Shown piece by piece: positions 17,453 to 25,536 of a stretch of DNA of 47,281 bases. Each line of letters begins with the position of its first letter. The stretch's first letter is position 1. The notes under the pieces are model-generated. The model did not search any database, had not been told where the DNA came from, and saw nothing but the letters and a program-made list of their open reading frames with translations. Both the position numbers and the translations under genes were made by a program. Source of the DNA: Fimimonas sp963619835 (GTDB lineage: Bacteria > Bacillota > Clostridia > Christensenellales > CAG-314); NCBI GenBank assembly GCA_963619835.1, contig CAVEYD010000007.1, positions 1 through 47,281 on the forward strand. The letters are read 5' to 3'.

Positions 17453-18368
17453 ACTTCACCCACTTTTTGCTTACAACAAAGTTAATTATTGTAACAATAA
17501 CTATCATTATGGACAATATCCAAGCAACCGCAGAGGCATGTCCCATGTTGTTGTATTCGAACGCCTCGCGATACAGATAAAATACAATAGTAATACCCTT
17601 TCCGCTAGGACCGCCTGACGAATTCCAAACTTGCGAACGAGTAAACTCTTGCAAAACGTTGATAATTCCGGTTACAAGCAAGAAAAACATTGTCGGTGAA
17701 ATGGCGGGCAATGTTATGTTTTTGAACTTTTGCCATGCGTTAGCTCCGTCCAATGACGCTGCCTCATAATAAGTTTTGTTTACTGTTGTCAAAGCCGCTG
17801 TCAAAATTACTATTTTGTATCCGGTTGTGCTCCACACCATCATTAAAATCAATCCGGGAATATACCAGTCACCATCTCCGCGGAAATTGATTCTTGTGCC
17901 AAACATGTCCTCGATAAGTTGATTTATCGGACCATAATTGTAGTCCAACAAAACATTCCACATCAATGTCAATGCAACGACCGAGCAAACAAACGGAATA
18001 AAATATACCGTGCGGAAAAATGGCTTTCCTTTAATGTTTTTAGTTAGCAACATCGATACAAGCAGTGCAATTGCCATAGAAATAGGCCAAGAAAGTGCCA
18101 TGTATAACGTATTTCCGACAGCCTTCCAAAAACCGTTTTCAGGATTTAGAACATATTCGAAATTTTCAAATGCGCAAAATACTCCGTCCGAAAGGTCGTA
18201 GGTGTATTCCATTCGCAAAAAAGCCATTGCAAGACCGACAACGAGCGGAACCAACCCAAACAACAAAAAGCGCAAAACCGGAGCGAAGGAAAACATAAAT
18301 CCTTCCAATTCGTGCTTTATTTTGTTCCGTTTGGACTTGACTATTGTAATATCTGCATCTTTTATCAT
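17445..18368 (-). CDS. CUT1 sugar ABC transporter permease, MalF-type
   Basis: This is a membrane protein of about 307 residues with six predicted spans and the EAA loop YYEAASLDGANAWQKFKNIT. The first span has FSFAPVLRFLLFGLVPLV, as in MalF/LacF-type subunits of small CUT1 systems. An ATG at 18380 is possible, but it has no Shine-Dalgarno sequence. The ATG four codons later (18368) is preceded by GGAG with six-base spacing that lies inside those codons, so I chose it. It overlaps the MalG-type gene by 8 bp and follows the binding-protein gene after 113 bp containing a stable hairpin, which may set a lower level of permease than of binding protein. Confidence 0.92.
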   Translation of the reverse strand: MIKDADITIVKSKRNKIKHELEGFMFSFAPVLRFLLFGLVPLVVGLAMAFLRMEYTYDLSDGVFCAFENFEYVLNPENGFWKAVGNTLYMALSWPISMAIALLVSMLLTKNIKGKPFFRTVYFIPFVCSVVALTLMWNVLLDYNYGPINQLIEDMFGTRINFRGDGDWYIPGLILMMVWSTTGYKIVILTAALTTVNKTYYEAASLDGANAWQKFKNITLPAISPTMFFLLVTGIINVLQEFTRSQVWNSSGGPSGKGITIVFYLYREAFEYNNMGHASAVAWILSIMIVIVTIINFVVSKKWVKYD

Positions 18369-18438
18369 CTTTTTCTCCATTAGCGTTGATAGTCAAGCAG
18401 TCAAAATCAACGAGATTTTTAAGCAGAGAGATAACATA

Positions 18439-18466
18439 CGTTGCAAGAAACTATACTCTTGCAACG
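18439..18466 (-). promoter_or_regulatory. Intercistronic stem-loop between binding protein and permeases
   Basis: CGTTGCAAG (18439-18447) and CTTGCAACG (18458-18466) form a perfect 9-bp stem with a 10-base loop. There is no U-tract on the minus strand, so full termination is unlikely. A processing or 3'-end-stabilising hairpin that keeps binding-protein mRNA high, as in mal operons, fits its position, but that is inferred. Confidence 0.6.
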
Positions 18467-18481
18467 CAGTTGTGTTTTTAC

Positions 18482-20287
18482 TTATTTTTTCTTAGTGTAT
18501 TCGTTTAGAAGCGATTGAGTCTTTTTGTATTCTGTGCTTGCATAGAAATCGGACAAAGTAATTTTTGCATTACGTACGTCATCGTTTAATACACTTGCCC
18601 AGTCATCAATCCACTTTTTGTCGCGAAGGTACCACCAGTCGCCCGGCGTCTCGTAGTAGCAAGCATCGATAAATACTTTGATGTTTGCGGGTTTTGCGTC
18701 TTCTTTAATGTATACGTCAGAATTAGCAAGACTCTTTTGAAGAGGAATTGCAAAACCTTCGTCGGCTTGAATAGCTTGTCCGTATTCGCTTGCAATATAG
18801 GAAGCAAACAAGAATGCGGCATTTGTTTTTTGCGTCTTCGCGTTTAGTGCAATGCCTACAGAACCGCTGTGTGCGGCTTGAACACCATGAACCAAAACTT
18901 CCGTTCCGCTTTCGTTGTACTCTTTGTACACAAGCATGGGAGCTACGTCCCAATCGTCTGTCATATTAGCGCGAATTTGCTTAACACCGCTCATTGTTGA
19001 AACAAGCAAGCCAACCTTTCCGCTTGTGAAGTATCCGACTTTTCCATCGGCAGAAATTGTTGTGGGGTTAGGAGAAATCTGATAGCCCTTTATATTGCCT
19101 TCGGCATCTGTGCCATAAAAATCTGCCACCGACGAATACTCGTTTGTGAGATCGTCTGTTTTTATTGTGTCAACTATGGTAGAAGAATTTTGAGACAAAC
19201 GAACAAATTCGGTAAATGCCTCGCGAATAGAAGGAAGCACATTGCACTTTTCCTTTTGACTATCGGTAAGCGATTGCTTGTCTGTGTACGAAACAATTTC
19301 TCCCGCATTGTAGGTGTTTCCGTTTACAACAATACCTTCCGCACAATCGTCCTTAACAATATAGTTTTTGGAAGAATCTTTTAGCGTAAACTTATAGTAA
19401 CCGCCATTGTAAGCAGAATCGTCTGTTTCAATGTACTCGATACAATCTCCGCCTACTGACCATCCGTAGTTAAACCACCATTCGGAATAAAAACCATATT
19501 TTCCGGAATTGGCATTTTGCAAATCCTTTGCAAGCTCGATACATTCGGACCAACTCATGGGAATTTGGTTGTTGAACACTTTGCCCCATGTTGAATCTTC
19601 GTAATATGCTTTTATTTTTATTTCAATTCCTTTCTCGTCTCCGGACGTCCACTTTGTTTGACCTTCGGCAAGAGCTGCTTTTACTTCGGCTTCGGTTTTA
19701 CTAATAATTGTGATGCCGGCATTAGCCATCATTGTCTTGTTGTAATACAATGCAGTAGGAGCAAGATCCTTTGGTACGGCATAAATGGGATCGTCGGCAT
19801 TGGACGTTGTGGTTACAGAGTTGTATTGATAACGTTGCATTGTGTTTGGAAACATGCTTGTTTCGTAATCTTTTAGCCACTCGCTTTCTTTTACTAAGGA
19901 AGTAATATCCTTAAGTAGTCCGTTTGTGACGTAAGATTTGAAATAGTTATCTTGAACATAAACGACATCGGGACCGCTACTACCGAGCAAAGCAGTACGC
20001 AAAGATTCGCCATAGCTGCTAGACGGACGTTGAATGTATTTTACGTTTATGGAACCGGCATATTTTTTGTTGAATTCGTTTACAATACGAGTAAATACTT
20101 CCTTTTCGCCGGAATCGCCCCATCCCCAAAACTTTATCGTGGTTTCCTGTCCGCCGACGGGGCGCACATTTCCGTCTGCGTCAATAATGATATCACCGCC
20201 GTCGTCACCACCGTTACAGGCAAACAGACAGGTGGCCAACGAAACACATACCAAAACAATACTTGCAATTTTTAATAGTTTTGACAT
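18482..20287 (-). CDS. Extracellular sugar-binding lipoprotein of the ABC importer (family 1)
   Basis: This protein of about 601 residues has a signal sequence and lipobox (LFAC, C24), followed by a Gly/Asp-rich linker. The mature start TTIKFWGWGDSGEKEVFTRI and the GPDVVYVQDNYFK segment match CUT1 family 1 solute-binding proteins. It is longer than the usual 420-450 residues; the extra length lies mostly in the middle (about 210-330). It captures oligosaccharide outside the membrane and delivers it to the permease pair encoded downstream. The frame is open upstream to 20347, but ATG 20287 follows GGAGG with five-base spacing and starts the signal peptide. It is first in the locus and divergent from an AraC-type gene, which probably regulates it. 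Confidence 0.93.
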   Translation of the reverse strand: MSKLLKIASIVLVCVSLATCLFACNGGDDGGDIIIDADGNVRPVGGQETTIKFWGWGDSGEKEVFTRIVNEFNKKYAGSINVKYIQRPSSSYGESLRTALLGSSGPDVVYVQDNYFKSYVTNGLLKDITSLVKESEWLKDYETSMFPNTMQRYQYNSVTTTSNADDPIYAVPKDLAPTALYYNKTMMANAGITIISKTEAEVKAALAEGQTKWTSGDEKGIEIKIKAYYEDSTWGKVFNNQIPMSWSECIELAKDLQNANSGKYGFYSEWWFNYGWSVGGDCIEYIETDDSAYNGGYYKFTLKDSSKNYIVKDDCAEGIVVNGNTYNAGEIVSYTDKQSLTDSQKEKCNVLPSIREAFTEFVRLSQNSSTIVDTIKTDDLTNEYSSVADFYGTDAEGNIKGYQISPNPTTISADGKVGYFTSGKVGLLVSTMSGVKQIRANMTDDWDVAPMLVYKEYNESGTEVLVHGVQAAHSGSVGIALNAKTQKTNAAFLFASYIASEYGQAIQADEGFAIPLQKSLANSDVYIKEDAKPANIKVFIDACYYETPGDWWYLRDKKWIDDWASVLNDDVRNAKITLSDFYASTEYKKTQSLLNEYTKKK

Positions 20288-20598
20288 TTTTACCTCCACA
20301 CTATAACAAATATATATAAAAAAATTCGATAAAAATATTTTACGCACATACTACGCAAAACTCTTCATATTAAGTTTAACATTATAAAAACAAGCATTCA
20401 ACATAAAATATTACCAAAAAAGGAGTAAAATATTCTCATTTTCTTAATATTTTTGTTAATCTTTTTGTTTTTAGGGTTGAAATATTACCGACAATATTGT
20501 ATAATTTAGTTTGCAGAAAATGCTTGCCTTTTTATAATATTTAATAAACTCTCTAAAAAATTAAAATACTTTTTTAACATTAAAACAAGGGGAAACAA
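20288..20598. promoter_or_regulatory. Divergent control region between binding-protein gene and AraC-type gene
   Basis: This very AT-rich intergenic region separates two divergent genes. It contains a good plus-strand promoter (listed separately) and the 10-mer AAATATTACC twice on the plus strand, at 20406-20415 and 20480-20489. The copies are 74 bp apart, close to seven helical turns. For the minus-strand gene, TATAAT-like -10 sequences exist (for example plus 20381-20386), but no good -35 is seen, which fits an activator-dependent promoter. The operator role is inferred. Confidence 0.5.
20477..20505 (+). promoter_or_regulatory. Sigma-A-type promoter for the AraC-type gene
   Basis: TTGAAA (20477-20482) and TATAAT (20500-20505) are separated by 17 bases on the plus strand. 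This predicts a start near 20512 and a leader of about 85 bases. The -35 box overlaps the second AAATATTACC copy, so the regulator could repress its own gene. Confidence 0.75.
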
Positions 20599-21441
20599 AT
20601 GTATTACAATTCGATGAACGAAGCCATATACCATCGCTCAATGCTGAGAAACAATTTTTTGGACGTAATGCTTACGGGCATAACAAACCCAAACTCGTCG
20701 TACCGCATAATGCACAATCTGCCGGGTAGTATTCCTTGGGATAATTACGTTTTTGAGTACATAGTTAGCGGTTCCGGTTACATAGAGTACGACAACAAAA
20801 AAATAAAAGTATCTGCCGGAGATATGTATTTTTTGAATAAATTAAAAAAACACGTCTACTACTCGGACAAAAACAAACCTTTTACAAAATACTTTGCGGT
20901 GTTGCACGGAACGTTTGTAGATTCTCTTGTAAACTCCTTTGGAATAACCGAAAGTGTTATCATAAAGAAAACCGACACAAGAGAAATATTTCAAAAAATT
21001 TTTGAGCTTTCGGACACGGACAACCTTCCGTTTGACGAAATAGCTCAATGTGCGTTGAAGTTGGTACAAAAAATAAAACCACACGACTACAACAAACAGC
21101 TGACAAACTTGCCAAGCTTGGCAGAACTCATTAAAAATTATCTCGATGAAAATATATCTCAAAAAATCACGTTGGACGATATATCAAACACACTTAACAT
21201 AAGCAAATCGCACATCGAAAGACTTTTTGTTGAAAAATACAACACCAGTCCGCTAAAATATTTTTCCGAAAGAAAGATGAACTATGCTCATCATCTTTTG
21301 ATGGACACAGATTACACCTTGACGGAAATCGCGGATGCCCTTTCTTTTGGAGACGCAAAGTATCTTTCTAAATGTATAAAAAATTACTCGGGCTTGACAC
21401 CGAGCGAATTGAAAAAACAAAAAGACAAGAAAAAAAAGTAG
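20599..21441 (+). CDS. AraC-family transcriptional regulator, divergent from the importer genes
   Basis: This 280-residue protein has an N-terminal cupin-like sensor (about 35-120; GSGYIEYDNKKIKVSAGDMY) and a C-terminal AraC double helix-turn-helix (about 180-275). The latter includes ITLDDISNTLNISKSHIERL and the closing motif LSFGDAKYLSKCIKNYSGLT followed by PSELKK. The first 25 residues are an extra leader relative to many homologues. The ATG is preceded by GGGGA at good spacing, and a sigma-A-type promoter lies upstream. Divergent placement next to the solute-binding-protein gene is the classic arrangement for a local sugar-responsive activator. The effector is unknown. Confidence 0.92.
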   Translation: MYYNSMNEAIYHRSMLRNNFLDVMLTGITNPNSSYRIMHNLPGSIPWDNYVFEYIVSGSGYIEYDNKKIKVSAGDMYFLNKLKKHVYYSDKNKPFTKYFAVLHGTFVDSLVNSFGITESVIIKKTDTREIFQKIFELSDTDNLPFDEIAQCALKLVQKIKPHDYNKQLTNLPSLAELIKNYLDENISQKITLDDISNTLNISKSHIERLFVEKYNTSPLKYFSERKMNYAHHLLMDTDYTLTEIADALSFGDAKYLSKCIKNYSGLTPSELKKQKDKKKK

Positions 21442-21649
21442 ATAATAAATTACGATTATACGATACTGAATTTTAACACAACAGAAAAACAAAAAAAAGA
21501 ATCGGTAGCATAAAGTGTTGCAAATATTGCCGACACTAGCAACTTGTATTATTGTGTCAGCTATAATGAAGCCCAATTTTTTTCTTATCGTCAAGCAACT
21601 TTAAATTTTGTTTTATGCACTCGTCTTCTTTACCGTCGCGCATCGTCGC
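21442..21649. other. Gene-free AT-rich gap after the AraC-type gene
   Basis: I see no intact gene here. A weak inverted repeat (AGTGT and ACACT, near 21511-21538) is present. The right part may belong to the decayed restriction gene that follows, but the reading frame there has no recognisable motif. Confidence 0.4.
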
Positions 21650-22160
21650 TTTTCAAGGTATCGGCGTTCCGGTAAAGCCGAAGAACATTGCATTTTTATA
21701 TGTCAATTTAATATCTCTCAGCATTGAACCGGCAACATCTCGGTGTGCTTCATCAATAACAAAAAAAGTTTCTTCTTAGCAGTTGTTTCAATTTCGGGTT
21801 TTGTAATCAAATCACTACCGTAAATCAATCTACTCTTTTCTTTGAATTGACGTAACAACCAATTGGCTTTTATCGGCAGATTTAAGCTTTGATTTTAACA
21901 CACCGACATTATCGGTATCCTGAATATCTTCTCCGTCTGAAAATCCTTTATAATTCTCAAAAGTTTGTTTCCAAAGTTCAGATCTGTCCATTAGGAAAAT
22001 AATTTTATCTACCTTTCCGACTGCAGAAATAAATTGAGCTCACTTAAACGAAGTCAGAGTTTTTCTGCTCCCTGTTGTATGATAGACATATCCGCCTTTT
22101 TGGTAGGAGATTTTCCAATCCTATCGTCCTGAAACCCTCGTATAAATTTTATATTGTCGA
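21650..22160 (-). pseudogene. hsdR: Decayed type I restriction endonuclease subunit R (hsdR) fragment
   Basis: Read on the minus strand, one frame gives the motor core of a type I R subunit. First comes QKGGYVYHTTGSRKTLTSFK (Walker A, near 22050-22110), then KVDKIIFLMDRSELWKQTFE, then FFVIDEAHRDVAGSML (DEAD-box motif), and FFGFTGTPIP. The same frame carries at least six stop codons, and the Walker A glycine is replaced by arginine (GSGKT to GSRKT). Only about 170 of the roughly 1000 residues expected remain: the nuclease and C-terminal parts are missing, and no hsdM or hsdS is nearby. It lies downstream of tRNA-Ser, a common integration site, so it may be the residue of a lost island. The family call is firm; the exact limits are approximate. 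Confidence 0.82.
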
Positions 22161-22328
22161 CCAAACCGAAGTCAACGATTTAGCACAAAAATTGTTGCGT
22201 AAATAAAAAAATGGTTACGCATCTTTTAACGCATAACCAAATTAGTAAATACTTAATTCAAGTTCAACACTCGGTATATATTTAAATTTTAAGTGACAAT
22301 TTTTTGCCGTTGACTTCCGCTTTTCACT
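22161..22328. other. Non-coding stretch between hsdR remnant and repeat copy A
   Basis: No intact gene is visible. GGTTACGCA (from 22212) and TGCGTTAAAAGATGCG-like sequence form an imperfect hairpin around 22212-22242. The right end, from about 22304, is in frame with the plus-strand peptide of repeat copy A. Confidence 0.4.
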
Positions 22329-22547
22329 GTGCTACAAACGTAGACGAAAGGCGAATAAATCGGAGTGTAAACTTTTTATCAAAGGCATAGAAAAAGGCGG
22401 TAGAATCAACGTTCTATCGCCTTAAATCGCGACATTGAATTATTTTGTAAAGTTGCCGTGTTCATCTCGCCTTTGAGTAAGATAATGATCTGACCATTTT
22501 GGAACGTATTTCTTACTTGGAACAACAATGCCGGCAACACCTTTAAT
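22329..22547. repeat. tRNA-downstream repeat cassette, copy A
   Basis: This segment matches 46933-47145 in opposite orientation. Two convergent short frames are conserved. On the plus strand, 22331-22425 reads KRRRKANKS and later KGIEKGGRINVLSP, then stops. On the minus strand, 22547 down to 22440 reads IKGVAGIVVPSKKYVPKWSD and ends GNFTK, then stops. The plus frame's 3' end is also an inverted repeat, AAGGCGGTAGAA (22394-22405) with TTCTATCGCCTT (22412-22423), with one G-U pair only when read as plus-strand RNA. Neither frame has a normal start codon nearby; the minus frame runs back through the tRNA terminator. It is either a coding remnant or a structured element; no known family is recognised. 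Confidence 0.75.
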
Positions 22548-22558
22548 GCAAAAACAAG

Positions 22559-22584
22559 AAAGCCGCGTGTTCAAACGCGACTTT
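22559..22584 (-). terminator. Terminator of tRNA-Ser
   Basis: On the minus strand AAAGTCGCG pairs with CGCGGCTTT (one G-U), with an 8-base loop, and is followed by CTTGTTTTTGC. It begins four bases after the encoded CCA of the tRNA. Confidence 0.8.
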
Positions 22585-22587
22585 CGT

Positions 22588-22676
22588 TGGCGGAGAGAAC
22601 AGGATTTGAACCTGCGGAGGCTGTTAACCTCGCACGCTTTCCAAGCGTGTGCCTTAAACCGCTCGACCATCTCTCC
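22588..22676 (-). tRNA. tRNA-Ser(GGA)
   Basis: The minus-strand sequence folds into a long-variable-arm tRNA. The acceptor is GGAGAGA with TCTCTCC, the discriminator is G, and CCA is encoded (22588-22590). The anticodon loop CTTGGAAAG carries GGA, and the T-loop is GGTTCAAATCC. The extra arm of serine tRNAs is present (GAGGTTAACAGCCTC region). A terminator follows directly. The downstream DNA holds repeat copy A and the hsdR remnant. Confidence 0.96.
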
Positions 22677-22780
22677 AAAAATATTTTAGTTGCTTTAGTA
22701 ATATAGCAAATAAAAAACGAAAAGTCAATTGTTATTACAATTTTTTTTGCGGATTAAAATGTACTATGTAGCTTAATAGC

Positions 22781-22805
22781 TGTGCGAAGGGGAAACCTTC
22801 GCACA
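22781..22805 (+). terminator. Strong plus-strand hairpin with T-tract
   Basis: TGTGCGAAGG (22781-22790) pairs perfectly with CCTTCGCACA (22796-22805) and is followed by TTTTTGTT on the plus strand. On the minus strand, downstream of the acetyltransferase gene, the stem has no T-tract. It is therefore best formed as a plus-strand terminator although no plus-strand gene precedes it; it may still act as the 3' hairpin of the minus-strand gene. Confidence 0.7.
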
Positions 22806-22831
22806 TTTTTGTTGATTTGTTGCTTTTTAAG

Positions 22832-23950
22832 TTAGATTTTTTTAACAAAACTTCTACGGCGTTTGTGCTGTATGTGATCGAACGACTTCCAAATGTTGCG
22901 AATTGGATAGTTGTCTTCCAAATTGAGGTTTGTTTCGGCATATTCAATGCCCTGCTCTTTCATTTGGTTTGCAATGTTGCTTATTAGTGCAAATGAAATT
23001 CCCTTGTTGCGATACTCGTCGATTACCCCTATCAATCCAAGGTCTATTTGCTTGGGATGTTTAATTGTTTTAAGCAACTTTACAAGTGTGGACAATGTCA
23101 ACTTTCCGCCAGACTTTTGAACGGCTTTGCCAATTGCCGGAAAACATAGACCAAATGCAACAACGCGATCGTCCTTGTCAACAATGACCGAAACAAAACG
23201 CATATCAGTAATAAGACGAAAATTGTCTATCATCATTTTGCGCATGTTTGCAGTAAATGGCACAGTGCCGTAAATGTGTTCGTAAGTGTCGTCTACAATC
23301 TCAAAGAATTTGTCACCATAAAGCTTTATGAACTCGTTTGTGTTTTTGCAATGAGCAAAATGCAGATTGTAGCGTTCCATCATTTTTGCCGAAAGTTTTT
23401 CGATGCGGTTTTGTTCGTCGTTGAGTTTGAACAAACGATGCTCTACCCAGTCGACATCCTTGCCATAACCACAATTTTCAATTAAACGTTGATAGTAATC
23501 GTAGTTGTACTGCTCTTCAAATGTGCATAGGTAGTCAAAACCCTCGATAAGCAATCCTTCGCGTTCGAAATCCGAAAAACCAAGCGGTCCGACAACTTCT
23601 TCCATCCCCTTTTGTTTTGCCCAATTTTCTACTGCATTAAACAGTCCTGTTGCAACTTCTTGATCGTCGATGCTGTCGAAACGTGTGAAACGAACACGTT
23701 TTTGCTCCCATTTTTCGTTTGAAGCATGTTGTAATATTCCGGATATACGTCCAACCATCTCGCCATCTTTGTATGCATTGAAGTAAACGGCTTCGGAGGT
23801 GTCGTAGTAGACATAATTTTTTTTGAAAAGTGCCATTTCGTCCGCATAAAGAGGGGGGACAAAATAAGGATTGTTTTTGTACAATTTTAGCGGAAAATCG
23901 ACAAATTGTTTGCGTTGTTTGCGAGTAGTTACCGGCTTAATTTCTAACAT
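22832..23950 (-). CDS. YghO-like GNAT-fold acyltransferase
   Basis: This 372-residue protein opens MLEIKPVTTRKQRKQFVDFP and contains NPYFVPPLYADE and VGPLGFSDFEREGLLIEGFD. These segments are characteristic of the YghO family of GNAT-related proteins, whose substrate is unknown. The C-terminal third holds an acetyl-CoA-type fold (VSVIVDKDDRVVAFGLCFP; LGVI-like and RNKGISFALISNIANQ, the likely pyrophosphate loop). The ATG has AAAGGA seven bases before it. A minus-strand extended -10 (TGCTAAAAT, plus 24034-24042) lies about 85 bp upstream as a possible promoter. It stands alone, divergent from plsX. Confidence 0.82.
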   Translation of the reverse strand: MLEIKPVTTRKQRKQFVDFPLKLYKNNPYFVPPLYADEMALFKKNYVYYDTSEAVYFNAYKDGEMVGRISGILQHASNEKWEQKRVRFTRFDSIDDQEVATGLFNAVENWAKQKGMEEVVGPLGFSDFEREGLLIEGFDYLCTFEEQYNYDYYQRLIENCGYGKDVDWVEHRLFKLNDEQNRIEKLSAKMMERYNLHFAHCKNTNEFIKLYGDKFFEIVDDTYEHIYGTVPFTANMRKMMIDNFRLITDMRFVSVIVDKDDRVVAFGLCFPAIGKAVQKSGGKLTLSTLVKLLKTIKHPKQIDLGLIGVIDEYRNKGISFALISNIANQMKEQGIEYAETNLNLEDNYPIRNIWKSFDHIQHKRRRSFVKKI

Positions 23951-24411
23951 TTTCTTTTCCTTTAGTAATGTTTGATTTTTTACTTTATGTTCAAAATATA
24001 ATTACACATCGGAGAAAACTTGCCTACAATAAAATTTTAGCATATTGTTTGTTCACTTTATTTTTCAATTAAAACACCATTCGAACAATGTCAACTCAAA
24101 AAATTTGTTAAAAATAAAATATTTGCAAGACAATTTTGCTCTTTCGTCAGTAGGATACTACCACAAAATAAACTAAAAGTAAACAAAAGTTAAATGTTGC
24201 AATAAAAAATATTGACTTCAAACATCAAAATTGTTAAAATTACTAAGTTGATACGTTATTTGAGTGGCAAGCATACGATATGAAACAGAATTTTTGTCGC
24301 TAAAAGTCATGTCGTTTGCCTTTTTAGGTAAAAGTATTAAAATAAAATTGCTTGTTGTTTTGGCAATTAAATGCCATTTAATAAAATTAAAATCATCAAA
24401 ATGAGGAAATT
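23951..24411. promoter_or_regulatory. Divergent intergenic region of the acetyltransferase gene and plsX
   Basis: This 461-bp AT-rich region has no gene. It contains the plsX promoter (listed separately), a palindrome GTAGGATACTAC at 24150-24161, and a small hairpin TGGCA/TGCCA at 24361-24376 close to the plsX ribosome binding site. The predicted plsX leader is about 165 bases long, with no recognised riboswitch. Confidence 0.5.
24212..24240 (+). promoter_or_regulatory. Probable promoter of plsX
   Basis: TTGACT (24212-24217) and TAAAAT (24235-24240) have 17-base spacing on the plus strand. The palindrome at 24150-24161 lies about 50 bp upstream of the -35 box, where an activator or repressor could bind. 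Confidence 0.6.
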
Positions 24412-25416
24412 ATGGTAAAAATCGTACTTGATGCATTTGGCGGAGATAAAAGCCCCAATGCCAACCTTGAAGGTGCTGTGAAAGCACTTGACGAAATTAA
24501 AGATTTGCAACTTGTAATTGTCGGCGACGAAAAAATTATAAATGATTTTTTTGCACAAAACAAATGCGACATGGCACGAGTAGAAATAGTACACGCGCCG
24601 GACGTGATTTCATGCAACGACAAACCGACGGAAGCAATTAAAACAAAAAAAGACAGTTCGATGAGCCGTTCGTTTGATATTTTGCGTACAGGCGACGCAC
24701 AAGCTTTGGTCAGCCTCGGTTCAACAGGTGCACTTCTTGCAGGAGCTGTGCTTAGAATAGGTCGCATCAAGGGAGTAAAACGCCCGGCGTTTTGTCCTAT
24801 TTTGCCAACAATGGCAGGTGGACTTGTAGCTATTTGCGATAGCGGTGCAAATGTCGATTGCGATCCGGTGCACTTGCAACAATTTGCACTTATGGGCAGT
24901 CTTTATCTCAACAAAGCCTACAGCGTTGAAAATCCCAAAGTAGCTCTTTTAAACATTGGAACGGAAGAAGAAAAAGGCGATGCTCTTAGAAAAGAAACTT
25001 ATAAACTTCTTACCGAAACAAATGTAAACTTTGTTGGAAACATGGAAGCAAGAGAACTTCTTCATGGTGATGTAGATGTTGTTGTTTGCGACGGATTTTC
25101 CGGCAATGTGTTGTTGAAATCAACAGAAGGTGCTTGCCTTGAAATGATGAAAATGTTAAAGAAAACATTTATGAAAAGCTTCCGTTCAAAAATGGGTGCA
25201 CTACTGCTTAAAAAAGACGTATATGCCATAAAAGATTTGATGGACTACAACAACTACGGCGGAGCGGTGCTTTTGGGAGCGGCAAAAACGATAGTAAAAG
25301 GACACGGCAGTAGCAACAGCAGTGCCGTTTACCACTGCATAAAGCAAGCTTACAACATGGAGAAAAACGGACTATGCGAAGCTATTCGTAGTGAAATAGC
25401 AAACAGCACAATTTAA
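24412..25416 (+). CDS. plsX: Phosphate acyltransferase PlsX
   Basis: PlsX converts acyl-ACP and phosphate to acyl-phosphate and ACP, the first step of phosphatidate synthesis with PlsY and PlsC, at the inner face of the membrane. The 334-residue length is normal. It opens VKIVLDAFGGDKSPNANLEG and shows the family segments SLGSTGALLAGA, RPAFCPILPTM, DSGANVDCDP, NIGTEEEKGDALRKE, CDGFSGNVLLKSTEG and the C-terminal NYGGAVLLGAAKTIVKGHGS followed by SNSSAV. GAGG lies before the ATG. It usually sits with fapR, fabD or acpP; here it is monocistronic, with its own promoter and a strong terminator. Confidence 0.97.
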   Translation: MVKIVLDAFGGDKSPNANLEGAVKALDEIKDLQLVIVGDEKIINDFFAQNKCDMARVEIVHAPDVISCNDKPTEAIKTKKDSSMSRSFDILRTGDAQALVSLGSTGALLAGAVLRIGRIKGVKRPAFCPILPTMAGGLVAICDSGANVDCDPVHLQQFALMGSLYLNKAYSVENPKVALLNIGTEEEKGDALRKETYKLLTETNVNFVGNMEARELLHGDVDVVVCDGFSGNVLLKSTEGACLEMMKMLKKTFMKSFRSKMGALLLKKDVYAIKDLMDYNNYGGAVLLGAAKTIVKGHGSSNSSAVYHCIKQAYNMEKNGLCEAIRSEIANSTI

Positions 25417-25475
25417 TTTTGCTTGTTTTTTCTTAATTAAGCAGATTTTTTGAAATTTAAAAAGTTATAAAAACT

Positions 25476-25527
25476 AAAAAGCGTCTTGTAAACCGACTTT
25501 GTTGTCAAAATTTACAAGACGCTTTTT
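25476..25527. terminator. Strong bidirectional terminator after plsX
   Basis: AAAAAGCGTCTTGTAAA (25476-25492) pairs over 17 bp with its complement at 25511-25527. The A and T runs make it a good terminator in both directions, for plsX on the plus strand and the peptidase gene on the minus strand. Confidence 0.93.
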
Positions 25528-25536
25528 GAATGCTTT

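Noticed and set aside
22440..22670. A 76-residue minus-strand open frame spanning tRNA-Ser and the region after it
   Set aside because: Its first half is the tRNA gene read as protein and its middle is the tRNA terminator. Only the last 35 residues, shared with copy B, look constrained, so I listed those as part of the repeat rather than as a gene.
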